Position numbers and translations under genes: made by a program
The notes under the pieces: generated by a model
What the model saw: the letters and a program-made list of their open reading frames with translations, nothing else
Database searches by the model: none
Told to the model about the DNA's origin: nothing
Source of the DNA: a virus
Reading direction: 5' to 3' (one strand)
Length of the DNA stretch: 48,652 bases
Virus record (IMG/VR): IMGVR_UViG_3300036760_000333
Coordinates: 1 to 48,652 of that record
In this document: piece by piece, positions 41,507 through 47,785 of the stretch
How the letters are laid out: each line of letters opens with the position of its first letter
Position numbering within the stretch: the stretch's first letter is position 1

Positions 41507-43146
41507 TACAGAGCGCCACCCGCGCCCAATACGACCGTTGCGGGAGTCGCCTGCCCGCTTATGAGCGGACGCCAGAGAAGATTCCAGCGGCTCAATCCGC
41601 CCGTATTGGCGGTTGTCACAATCTCATAGCCAATGTCGAGCGAGCGGCTGATGCCGTGAAACACAGCCGAACCAGCGTTGCCATTCAGCGAGAGTGACAA
41701 CCCGCCCGATGCCGGAACAGTCGGCGCGGCGGTGGCGACGAGAAACACAACCTGCTCTCCCGCATCCCACTCGTCAGAGTCAAAGCTCATCAAGACGGTC
41801 GTTGCGCCCCCGACAGCGGTTGTTGCAACCTCAACACGGAATGTGTCTGAAGCGCCGCCGGATGTGATGTTAACGGAGTCAGTAATCATCAACCAGAACT
41901 CAACGTCACCCGTCACATTGAACACCTCATGCGTTCCGGTGGTATTCCATGTGGAGTTTGAATGGTCAAGGGTCGTTGCAAGCCCCTGCGGAGCAGTGGC
42001 GTCAAGCAATGCCGCAACCTTCCGCAGCGAGTCGGCAATGAACTGAATATCCTCGTAAAGACTCACACCAGCCGCAGGGAATACCCCCGTCAGCGTAGTC
42101 GGTATGCCGTTCGGCCCCATCAACATCTCCGAAGCCGCCGTCCACTGTATCTCATACTGGTCATTAACCGTCGGGGACAGCGTGTTGGTCGTCGGGGCAG
42201 TGAACGTCACCGTCCCCGTCGCAGCCGTGAAGCTCGCTACTGTGGCTATACGACCTTCCTCTGAACCAGCCTGATCATGGATACATTTGATCGTCGCGCC
42301 CGCCTGAATTATGTCGTCAATCCCGATCAACTCAGGGAATATCGCTGTGGTAGCAGAACCACTCAACACCGTCCCCCGGTAAAACTGCTGCGGATTCGGG
42401 TTGATAACGTCCATCGGGACGATCTGAACAATGTCCCCCGCATCAATCACGTCCGTCGAACCACCCACGTCGAAGCCCGGCTCGTAAATCACAACGCCCG
42501 TTGCCGACAGCGAACGAATCGCCCGGTATTGACCGACAAGTTCAGCGTCAGCCGCATCGTCAGCCGCCGCGAACTTCAGGTAATACCGCGATGCAGTTGT
42601 TCCCGACGCAAGACCGGAGAATAGTGTAGTGTTCAGGTCGGAGAAGGCTGACACCGTTATTGTATCCGCATCAGTCGGATCAACGACGCTGTTCGCGCCG
42701 GAGGCCGTAGTCACCACCCCCGTAGCGACCGCCCCACCCGACTTCCCGAACTCCAGATTAGCAGCCTCAGCCCCGAAGACGATGTAGCCCCAATCGCCTA
42801 TCGCGTAGTTCGCGCCAGCATTTGCCGTTGTGAACGTCCCCGTCGAATTGACGAAATCCGTAATGTCCACCAGCTTCGGAGTCGTCACCGACGCGCACTT
42901 CACCCAGTAGATGCTGAACCCAGCATTGCAGAAGTCGTCGCGGTTCGCGTTCTTGTAACGCTCCGCCGCAAACTGCGTCCCGGCAGAAAGATTGCCGGTG
43001 ATGCGAACCACCTGCAAGCCCGACGTGTTAACCCCGTAGATGTCAGAGCCATACAGCGTCCCCAGCTTGGCAAGATCGCTCGGAGCCTGCGAATAAGCCG
43101 AGCCAAAGCCCAGCAGCGCGGCCAGTAAGAAGGTTGTGAATTTCAT
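41506..43146 (-). CDS. Secreted/virion-surface 546-aa protein at the head of the packaging operon
   Basis: Signal peptide MKFTTFLLAALLGFGSAYS, then a long Thr/Ala/Gly-rich beta protein. The C-third (TWNTTGTHEVFNVTGDVEFW, VMSFDSDEWDAG-like) resembles phage head or fibre proteins with the VTG motif. A Sec-exported protein immediately upstream of the terminase is unusual; its stop joins the small-terminase start (TAATG). It might be a decoration protein whose N-terminus only looks like a signal, or be placed in the envelope. Confidence 0.6.
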   Translation of the reverse strand: MKFTTFLLAALLGFGSAYSQAPSDLAKLGTLYGSDIYGVNTSGLQVVRITGNLSAGTQFAAERYKNANRDDFCNAGFSIYWVKCASVTTPKLVDITDFVNSTGTFTTANAGANYAIGDWGYIVFGAEAANLEFGKSGGAVATGVVTTASGANSVVDPTDADTITVSAFSDLNTTLFSGLASGTTASRYYLKFAAADDAADAELVGQYRAIRSLSATGVVIYEPGFDVGGSTDVIDAGDIVQIVPMDVINPNPQQFYRGTVLSGSATTAIFPELIGIDDIIQAGATIKCIHDQAGSEEGRIATVASFTAATGTVTFTAPTTNTLSPTVNDQYEIQWTAASEMLMGPNGIPTTLTGVFPAAGVSLYEDIQFIADSLRKVAALLDATAPQGLATTLDHSNSTWNTTGTHEVFNVTGDVEFWLMITDSVNITSGGASDTFRVEVATTAVGGATTVLMSFDSDEWDAGEQVVFLVATAAPTVPASGGLSLSLNGNAGSAVFHGISRSLDIGYEIVTTANTGGLSRWNLLWRPLISGQATPATVVLGAGGAL

Positions 43147-43200
43147 TTGAGGAACCCTTGGTTTGAGTTGAAAATCAAGGGCAAGTAAGGAAGGAACTGC

Positions 43201-43221
43201 CTCAATCCCAAAAGGATTGAG
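43201..43221. other. Hairpin between regulator and late operon
   Basis: CTCAATCC-CAAAA-GGATTGAG, 8 bp, in the 102-base gap upstream of the 546-aa gene. On the leftward RNA a mild U/C-rich stretch follows, so a weak attenuator is possible. Confidence 0.45.
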
Positions 43222-43248
43222 ACGGGGAGAGACTAACTGATATGGCTT

Positions 43249-43443
43249 TTATTTCATGGCAAGCTCGCCGTCAATCTGCGTGTAGAACCGCACAATATCC
43301 CGATACCTAAAGCGTTTCGGGGCGTTAAAGTGAGCGAGCGGCGGGGGGAATCCCGGCCTATTTCGATCCCGTTTGACCGTTGCAAGGCTGATCCCATACT
43401 TTCGGGCAATCTGAAGCATGGTCAGGTGCTGGGGCTTGGTCAA
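43249..43443 (-). CDS. Small helix-turn-helix protein (AlpA/excisionase-like)
   Basis: 64 aa. LTMLQIARKYGISLATVKRD is a clear helix-turn-helix, followed by RFRYRDIVRFYTQ, as in AlpA/MerR-type phage regulators. Four-base overlap with the 118-aa gene. Without an integrase a regulatory role is more likely than excision. Confidence 0.65.
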   Translation of the reverse strand: MTKPQHLTMLQIARKYGISLATVKRDRNRPGFPPPLAHFNAPKRFRYRDIVRFYTQIDGELAMK

Positions 43444-43796
43444 TTCAGCCCCTCCCCCTCGCTCGTCACCGTGATAGTCAGTATCCCCTTCCGGTCAGGA
43501 CTCGGAACAGGAAACTCCATCGTCCGCGCCGTCTCCGCCCCGGTCAGCCAGCTAAACAGCCGCTCCTCGCACTCAACTTCCACCAACCGACGGCCCTTTC
43601 TATCTGGCCTCCCATACATCTTCACCGCCGTGTGCCAGACCACCCGGCCCGCCTTGTCGCGCCATCGCCCCAACGCCGTCGTTCGCCCGGAATCGTCAGA
43701 CTTATACTCAACCTTGAGTGTCAAGTCCGACACCTCTGCACTCTCTACCCCGCATTTCCAGTTCACCCAGCCTCCGTTTGGTTTGTCTTGCCCCAC
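43440..43796 (-). CDS. Unknown 118-aa protein
   Basis: GTG start inside the previous gene's end. Beta-rich with conserved Trp and charged pairs (ALGRWRDKAGRVVWHTAV). No family recognised. Confidence 0.55.
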   Translation of the reverse strand: MGQDKPNGGWVNWKCGVESAEVSDLTLKVEYKSDDSGRTTALGRWRDKAGRVVWHTAVKMYGRPDRKGRRLVEVECEERLFSWLTGAETARTMEFPVPSPDRKGILTITVTSEGEGLN

Positions 43797-43918
43797 CGCC
43801 TATTGATCTCTGTCCGGGATAGCCACACGATGGCCACAGGCACCCCCCTCTCCATCCAGAACCGATCATTGAACCGCTGGAACGCCTTATCGGCCTTCTT
43901 CCGCCGCCGCCTATTCAC
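43763..43918 (-). CDS. 51-aa basic protein
   Basis: GTG start in the overlap with the 155-aa stop (GTGA). MNRRRRKKADKAFQRFNDRF, very basic at the start, possibly nucleic-acid binding; ends on the 118-aa gene. Confidence 0.5.
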   Translation of the reverse strand: MNRRRRKKADKAFQRFNDRFWMERGVPVAIVWLSRTEINRRWGKTNQTEAG

Positions 43919-44382
43919 TTCCCCTCCAAATACGCAGTCAGGGCGGCGCGGAGTTCCTCGTCAAACGAGTTTGGATAGACGACGTAGTGGCGGAGACACT
44001 GCCCCTTCACCACCGCCATCAGCCCGTCAACCGTCCCAGCATGCTCGCGCTTCGCCTGCGCGCGCCGCCAGATAACGGGGCCAGCCCCATTCCCCACCCC
44101 TTGGTGACCGGCAGCTCGCTCTGCCAACCCGCTCGGAGTCGCGGCGAACTCATGCTCCCCAGTCCGCTTAAACTCCCAGCCATCTGGCAGCGTTATTGTG
44201 CCGTCGGGCGAAAGACTGCACCGCTCTATCGGTATGCCCCTGAGTATGTCGCCAGCCTTTGGTGCATCCCCTCCCCCAACCGTCGCACGTCCGGCATCTT
44301 CGGGACAGTTCACCCCCCCTCCTGCGCTTGGTCGAGAGGGCGAAGCCTCCATGAGGAGAATCGAGGCATGATGGAAAACCAC
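43915..44382 (-). CDS. Unknown 155-aa protein
   Basis: GTG at 44382 with GAGG upstream; the ATG ten codons later lacks a ribosome site. A Gly/Pro-rich first half, then ITLPDGWEFKRTGEHEFAAT and a basic helical end (IWRRAQAKREHAGTVDGLMA). Function unknown. 44383-44531 shows no gene. Confidence 0.5.
   Translation of the reverse strand: MVFHHASILLMEASPSRPSAGGGVNCPEDAGRATVGGGDAPKAGDILRGIPIERCSLSPDGTITLPDGWEFKRTGEHEFAATPSGLAERAAGHQGVGNGAGPVIWRRAQAKREHAGTVDGLMAVVKGQCLRHYVVYPNSFDEELRAALTAYLEGK
44349..44371. repeat. 23-bp repeat, second copy at 45825-45847
   Basis: CCATGAGGAGAATCGAGGCA plus TGA occurs identically at both places. At 45825 it carries the ribosome site of a possible rightward ORF; here it lies over the first codons of the leftward 155-aa gene. 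Confidence 0.7.
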
Positions 44383-44531
44383 CCCGCCTCGAAAAGCCTG
44401 AAAAGCTCCAAAAACTCCACTTTCCCTCCGTGTTTACCCCCCAAATACCGGATCCGGCTGCAAACCCCCACAAACATTGACTCTCTCATTCCAACCCGTT
44501 GATTGTCAACGCTGTCGAGTTGCAGGCACGT

Positions 44532-44870
44532 TCAACCCCTCACCAGCCGCTCCACCTCCGACCTGCCGGCGGCTGACCGTAGCCACACCTTCAGGGTGGT
44601 CACCTTCCACCAACGCTTACCCATGTAGCCGATAAAGTCCGGCTCCGGCAGGCACTCCGGAACCTGCACCCCAAATATCGGCTGCAAGTGACGCTTCGTC
44701 ACCATCACATCCGCGCCACGTATCCAGCCCACTCTTCGCTGAATCTCATCACCAAGCCTGGCTCGCTTCATCAACCGCCTCAACACTATGCGCTTTATGC
44801 GACAATCGCCCGTGCCGTCTTTGATCGGCCAACAACCTTCAGGAAGATCCGCATCCTTCAGAAAGCTCAT
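44532..44870 (-). CDS. Unknown 112-aa basic protein
   Basis: MSFLKDADLPEGCWPIKDGT, many Arg/Lys (RIVLRRLMKRARLGDEIQRR), and GYMGKRWWKVTTLKVWLRS near the end, which looks DNA-binding. First gene behind promoter P1 and palindromic sites, so it may be the autoregulated first gene of the late region. Confidence 0.55.
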   Translation of the reverse strand: MSFLKDADLPEGCWPIKDGTGDCRIKRIVLRRLMKRARLGDEIQRRVGWIRGADVMVTKRHLQPIFGVQVPECLPEPDFIGYMGKRWWKVTTLKVWLRSAAGRSEVERLVRG

Positions 44871-44884
44871 GCAGACACCACGTA

Positions 44885-44918
44885 TCTACATTGTAGACAC
44901 GTATACACATTGTAGATA
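44885..44918. promoter_or_regulatory. Palindromic operator-like sites upstream of the 112-aa gene
   Basis: CTACATTGTAG is an 11-base palindrome (44886-44896). A second ACATTGTAGATAC follows, so the same half-sites occur twice within ~34 bases. The minus strand contains two TACAAT boxes there. Likely regulator sites just before a gene start. The rest of 44871-45145 has a few G/C hairpins and no gene. Confidence 0.45.
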
Positions 44919-45201
44919 CCCAGTCGCGTGTTCATTAGAAGGCGGATTTGCGATTTAGTGGCTGTAGCATTGTCATGAGGGTCCCTTACGGCGTCGGCTA
45001 AGATCAGCCGCGCAAGGAATTGGGGTAATGGGCCCCCTACCCCCATCGGAGTCTGTTCTGCCCGTCGCGCCTGCCCGTTTCGGCTTGGGGCGGCTTAGTT
45101 GATCCGGCCCCGTGCGTGTGTTGTCATAGTCCACGAGGGCGGGGTTGCTGGGGCTGTTGGCCCCGATCCGGCTCCTCGGCGGCGGGAGTGTTGCACGGGT
45201 A

Positions 45202-45230
45202 AGTATACAACATCTTTCGCGCGTTGTCAA
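45202..45230 (-). promoter_or_regulatory. Promoter P1 of the late/leftward block
   Basis: Minus strand CTTGACA, 17 bases, TATACT; CCAAAATG (45250-45243) lies 12 bases upstream of the -35. It is the best promoter in the region and points to 44870 and the late genes. A CCCGTGC/GCACGGG pair (45193-45199/45109-45115) would form around a 77-base loop at the start of the RNA. Confidence 0.65.
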
Positions 45231-45243
45231 GTTCTTTGACAAC
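45223..45243. promoter_or_regulatory. Palindrome over the P1 -35 box
   Basis: GTTGTCAA-GTTCT-TTGACAAC, a perfect 8-bp inverted repeat with a 5-base spacer. The left half is the -35 of P1 and the right half gives a TTGACA on the other strand, though no good rightward -10 follows. A repressor here would shut P1. Confidence 0.55.
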
Positions 45244-45270
45244 ATTTTGGGTAATGGGCTAATTCGAACT

Positions 45271-45474
45271 TTGACACCACTCTTGGAGAAGGCAAGGGCA
45301 GATGGCAAGCTAAAATCCAAGTCGAGAGACCTTGAGGGTTCTGCGCGATCAGTTGTGAAGCAACTGCTGAAGCGGGAGTGGTTGAGTGGGCGTGGCCCGT
45401 TGAGGGATCGTGAGTATAAGCCGAGCCCGAAGTTCTACGCTGAGAGTATGCCGGGAGCGCAACCGGCTGAGTAA
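45271..45474 (+). CDS. Possible 67-aa protein, start uncertain
   Basis: An open frame continues upstream to 45145, but that part overlaps promoter P1, so the first TTG after it was taken. It reads MTPLLEKARADGKLKSKSRD then basic, charged sequence that looks protein-like. There is no ribosome site and no clear rightward promoter, so it may not be expressed. Confidence 0.35.
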   Translation: MTPLLEKARADGKLKSKSRDLEGSARSVVKQLLKREWLSGRGPLRDREYKPSPKFYAESMPGAQPAE

Positions 45475-45478
45475 GCGC

Positions 45479-45527
45479 AAAAAACCACGAGGGGCTGTCC
45501 CTCCTGCAAGAGTAACGACAGCCCCTC
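45479..45527 (-). terminator. Intrinsic terminator of small RNA 1
   Basis: GAGGGGCTGTC/GACAGCCCCTC, 11 bp (45489-45499/45517-45527), followed on the minus strand by GTGG and six T. Confidence 0.75.
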
Positions 45528-45608
45528 ACTAACCAAAAAGGGAGATCAATGGGTGATCTTCATCAAACCCTGGAGCTTTTTTGGCTCCAGACTCCTTCCT
45601 CGGTTTGC
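45479..45608 (-). ncRNA. Small RNA 1, about 130 nt, leftward
   Basis: Promoter P2 starts it at ~45608 and a terminator ends it at ~45479. It contains a CTGGAGC/GCTCCAG hairpin (45570-45576/45584-45590) before the terminator stem and no ORF. The overlapping plus-strand frame 45549-45761 is therefore not annotated. Confidence 0.6.
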
Positions 45609-45614
45609 TTGTAC

Positions 45615-45643
45615 AAGATACAACTCTTCACCGGAGTTGTCAA
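45615..45643 (-). promoter_or_regulatory. Promoter P2, leftward
   Basis: Minus strand CTTGACA, 17 bases, TATCTT, with CCAAAATGTTG 12 bases upstream of the -35, the same as P1. Confidence 0.65.
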
Positions 45644-45675
45644 GCCTTCAGCCAACATTTTGGAGCGATTGGAGC

Positions 45676-45724
45676 GAAAAGACCCGGATCCGATTATTCT
45701 TGGCAGAACGCGGATCCGGGTCTT
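45676..45724 (-). terminator. Intrinsic terminator of small RNA 2
   Basis: AAGACCCGGATCCG/CGGATCCGGGTCTT, a 14-bp perfect stem (45679-45692/45711-45724) with an 18-base loop; the minus strand ends in TTTT followed by CGC. Confidence 0.75.
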
Positions 45725-45740
45725 GAACCGGGAAACAAGT

Positions 45741-45807
45741 GGGGGTGCTTGGAGGAGCTAAGGCCTCATCAACCGACGGCTCAGGGGTTCAATTCCCCTC
45801 ACCTCCA
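45741..45807 (+). tRNA. tRNA-like sequence, not a normal cloverleaf
   Basis: GGGGGTG pairs with CACCTCC (one G-T), a full 7-bp acceptor, and AGGGG-TTCAATT-CCCCT is a perfect T-arm followed by discriminator A. The 35 bases between do not form a D-arm plus anticodon arm; the best fold is one hairpin (GAGG/CCTC). No CCA is encoded. The 3' end resembles tmRNA/tRNA ends. It may be a degenerate tRNA, a tRNA mimic or a captured attachment site; no integrase is present. Confidence 0.35.
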
Positions 45808-45843
45808 CTGCGTTTTCCATTAACCCATGAGGAGAATCGAGGC

Positions 45844-46110
45844 ATGAATGATCACGCCAAAATTCCAAGAGGGCTTATCCATAAATTTAACCTATGGGCT
45901 CGCCTATGTCAAGCCCAATACGACATTTTGGGGGCTGGGCGAAAACATCTTCAGTTGTCAACGGCTGAGAATCTTGGCATGATAGTTGCTATGGGGGGGG
46001 AGGCGGGCCGAACGTTCCCGGGACACGCCGGGGGGGGATTTGGGGTGTGCAAGGGGTGTTTCAAGTTATTTTGCCTCAAGGCGAAAATACCCGCAACCGC
46101 CGATGGATAG
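45844..46110 (+). CDS. Possible 88-aa protein, low support
   Basis: ATG with AGGAG ten bases and GAGG one base upstream; MNDHAKIPRGLIHKFNLWAR, then two Cys pairs near the end (VCKGCFKLFC). It overlaps promoter P3, which weakens it. Confidence 0.35.
   Translation: MNDHAKIPRGLIHKFNLWARLCQAQYDILGAGRKHLQLSTAENLGMIVAMGGEAGRTFPGHAGGGFGVCKGCFKLFCLKAKIPATADG
45884..45912 (-). promoter_or_regulatory. Promoter P3, leftward
   Basis: Minus strand CTTGACA, 17 bases, TAAATT; CCAAAATGTCG lies 11 bases upstream of the -35. The -10 is the weakest of the three. Confidence 0.55.
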
Positions 46111-46163
46111 GGCGCTCGCGGGCCGTGGTTGGTGATAATTTCTGCCAATAAGCGGGGAGGGGC

Positions 46164-46192
46164 TTGACATTCACTTGACAGGATATTATCTT
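46164..46192 (+). promoter_or_regulatory. Promoter P7 of the rightward operon
   Basis: CTTGACA, 17 bases, TATCTT. A second CTTGACA lies 11 bases further on. The start falls at 46199, the first base of leader A. It serves the genes from 46314 onward. Confidence 0.65.
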
Positions 46193-46198
46193 GATGGG

Positions 46199-46293
46199 TG
46201 AAGTCACAAACAGCCGGGCGTTTTCTATTATCGCCCCGTTCCCTCAGGACACACGCACCGGCTTGTGACTTCAACCTGAAGGGGACGGGGCGA
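46199..46293 (+). ncRNA. Leader RNA A: two long crossing helices
   Basis: Stem 1: 46199-46209/46263-46273 (11 bp perfect), then 46213-46217/46258-46262 and 46218-46221/46253-46256, 20 bp total, around a 31-base loop. Stem 2: 46231-46248 in that loop pairs with 46275-46293, 18 bp with one bulged A and one G-U. The helices cross; the connecting loops look too short for both to form fully, so they are probably alternatives. The first gene's GGAG lies ten bases after stem 2. Confidence 0.7.
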
Positions 46294-46313
46294 ATTTATT
46301 CTGGAGAGAGACA

Positions 46314-46511
46314 ATGACAAGATTCGATATAATCGGCGGCGCAGTTGAGCCGCTTGAGACAATCATCATTGAGGTTGACCTGCGCCTCGTGGATTCGCCC
46401 TCACCGATTGCCTTCACCGCCGGGCAATTCGACCGCAAGCTTGGGAGGGCAATGCCAACCGATTACGAATTATCGGCTGAGTATGTCCGGGGATACAACT
46501 CCGCCTCATAA
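46314..46511 (+). CDS. Unknown 65-aa early protein
   Basis: GGAGAGAGACA before the ATG, the same ribosome site as the next gene. MTRFDIIGGAVEPLETIIIE, beta-rich then acidic. First gene behind leader A. Similarity to the 87-aa neighbour is limited to the end (NSAS/SSSAS). Confidence 0.6.
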   Translation: MTRFDIIGGAVEPLETIIIEVDLRLVDSPSPIAFTAGQFDRKLGRAMPTDYELSAEYVRGYNSAS

Positions 46512-46611
46512 CTTCCCGCCTTGCCGGGCGGCGTTAAAGCCCGGCGCGTCTATCGGTGAAGCCGATACTGAAGAGGCCGCAGAACAGGCCGAAACGCAAA
46601 GGAGAGAGACA
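46512..46611 (+). other. Structured intergenic spacer
   Basis: GCCGGGC/GCCCGGC hairpin (46523-46529/46539-46545), then ATCGG/CCGAT. No ORF. Such hairpins recur between the early genes. Confidence 0.5.
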
Positions 46612-46875
46612 ATGGACAAATTGAGATATTTGGGTGAGGGCGAGGGCGCGGCGGTGCAGGCTGAGCGCGGCGAGGCAGTTGTTGAAGTTTTCACCCCGGC
46701 GGACGGGCTGAAGGTGCGGGTTTATGGTTACACTCCCGCCGGAAAATACGCCGACATACTTCTTGGGGCTCGCGGCGAACTCATCGCGTTCTGGGGTTAC
46801 GATTCCGATCTACTGGACGAGGGGGTTCTATTCGGTCAGACCATCCGCTTCGAGGAGTCAAGCTCCGCCTCGTAA
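46612..46875 (+). CDS. Unknown 87-aa early protein
   Basis: ATG with GGAGAGAGACA. MDKLRYLGEGEGAAVQAERG, an acidic beta protein (LKVRVYGYTPAGKYADILLG) ending FEESSSAS. No known family; acidic small early proteins in phages often inhibit host factors, which is only a general expectation. Confidence 0.6.
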   Translation: MDKLRYLGEGEGAAVQAERGEAVVEVFTPADGLKVRVYGYTPAGKYADILLGARGELIAFWGYDSDLLDEGVLFGQTIRFEESSSAS

Positions 46876-46990
46876 GTCTCTCTACGGGGCAACGGCCTGA
46901 AGGGTGAAGCCGTTCAACTCGGCAACAGGCCGCAAGGGGGGGCGCATACCTGAGCGCAATTTCAGGGAGTTCAGACCGCATTCCCGCAAA
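46876..46990 (+). other. Structured spacer with 28-bp repeat
   Basis: CGGCCTG/CAGGCCG (46893-46899/46926-46932) encloses GCCG/CGGC. The 28-bp repeat follows. A 10-codon ORF (46991-47023, MEYQLATTEA) lies before the next gene. Confidence 0.5.
46948..46975. repeat. 28-bp direct repeat, second copy at 47759-47786
   Basis: ACCTGAGCGCAATTTCAGGG and AGTTCAGA, identical in both places, each at a 5' leader. At 47759 it contains the ribosome site (AGGGAG) of the 98-aa gene. Confidence 0.85.
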
Positions 46991-47023
46991 ATGGAATATC
47001 AACTCGCAACCACAGAGGCGTAA

Positions 47024-47125
47024 GTGAACGACGAGACCTGGCAGGTTGACTTCTATGAGTTCAAGTTCAAGACCTTGCTTGGAAGGCGGCTTGCGGCGGC
47101 GTGGTATCGCGGGAGGTGCAAGTAA
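47024..47125 (+). CDS. 33-aa micro-protein
   Basis: GTG with GAGG upstream. MNDETWQVDFYEFKFKTLLG, basic at the end; its stop overlaps the next start (TAATG) and its end carries that gene's GGGAGG. Confidence 0.45.
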   Translation: MNDETWQVDFYEFKFKTLLGRRLAAAWYRGRCK

Positions 47126-47337
47126 TGGCTTGCTACTATTGCGGCTATCCAACAAAGGGACATTTGGACGTGACAAAATACACCTTCACGACCAACAGCG
47201 GCAAATACAAGACCGTCAAAGCGCATCGGGACTGCCTGGAGCGCCACGTTGCGGCGTCAAAGTATCTGACGGAACTCAAGGATAAGGGCTGGATTTGTAA
47301 TCCATCGTTCCGCGAGTTCGCGGGAGTTGACTTATGA
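47125..47337 (+). CDS. Small zinc-binding-like protein, 70 aa
   Basis: MACYYCGYPTKGHLD has a CxxC pair near the start with a later Cys/His (HRDCLERHV). GGGAGG precedes the ATG. Could bind zinc and nucleic acid. Overlaps the next gene by four bases. Confidence 0.6.
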   Translation: MACYYCGYPTKGHLDVTKYTFTTNSGKYKTVKAHRDCLERHVAASKYLTELKDKGWICNPSFREFAGVDL

Positions 47338-47744
47338 CAACCAAGCAACTCGCCGGGGAAATGGAATCGCGGCTCACCTTCGGCCTTCATTTCACCATCC
47401 AATTCGCGCTCTACATGAGGCGCGTTTCAGAGGAACGACAGGCCAAAGGGCAACATGGTTTCGACCGCTGGCCGGTTGACCTTGAGGAATACCAGCAGAG
47501 GCTTTGCGGAGTCCATGTTGACCTGTCTCAAGGCTTGCATGTTGTCAACTGGACACTCAAGCAGTATGGACTCCCATCCGATATTCAGAAGGCAGTCGAG
47601 CGCATCATTGAAGCCACCAACTTGGCTGGAGTCCATGAGAAACACTTTGAGACGCTCTGGACGCGGCTTGATCCAAAGTATTATATTCGCATGAGAGGCC
47701 GTCACAAACCACGCGCCACAAAGGCAAAGGCCGCTCAACATTAA
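47334..47744 (+). CDS. Unknown 136-aa early protein
   Basis: MTTKQLAGEMESRLTFGLHF, helical with HVVNWTLKQYGLPSDIQKAV, and a very basic tail (RGRHKPRATKAKAAQH). No family recognised. Confidence 0.6.
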   Translation: MTTKQLAGEMESRLTFGLHFTIQFALYMRRVSEERQAKGQHGFDRWPVDLEEYQQRLCGVHVDLSQGLHVVNWTLKQYGLPSDIQKAVERIIEATNLAGVHEKHFETLWTRLDPKYYIRMRGRHKPRATKAKAAQH

Positions 47745-47785
47745 AGGGGGACGCGCACACCTGAGCGCAATTTCAGGGAGTTCAG

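Larger units (their letters stand above)
45676..45877 (-). ncRNA. Small RNA 2, about 200 nt, leftward
   Basis: From the P3 start to a 14-bp terminator there is no credible leftward ORF. The RNA includes the exact complement of the tRNA-like T-arm and acceptor on the plus strand (45783-45807). It could pair with such an RNA, or simply read across an attachment-like sequence. Confidence 0.5.

Noticed and set aside
43201-43221. CRISPR-repeat-like hairpin (CTCAATCC/GGATTGAG)
   Set aside because: Single occurrence, no spacers or array; more likely a regulatory hairpin.
43987-44502. 171-aa plus-strand ORF
   Set aside because: Antisense to two better supported leftward genes; composition (Ser/Pro/Arg-rich) is typical of a shadow frame.
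45549-45761. 70-aa plus-strand ORF with a Shine-Dalgarno
   Set aside because: It lies over promoter P2, two terminators and the tRNA-like element on the other strand and its translation looks random.
46199-46293. HDV-like ribozyme in leader A
   Set aside because: The crossing order fits loosely, but stems of 20 and 18 bp and the lack of the P3/P1.1 core do not.
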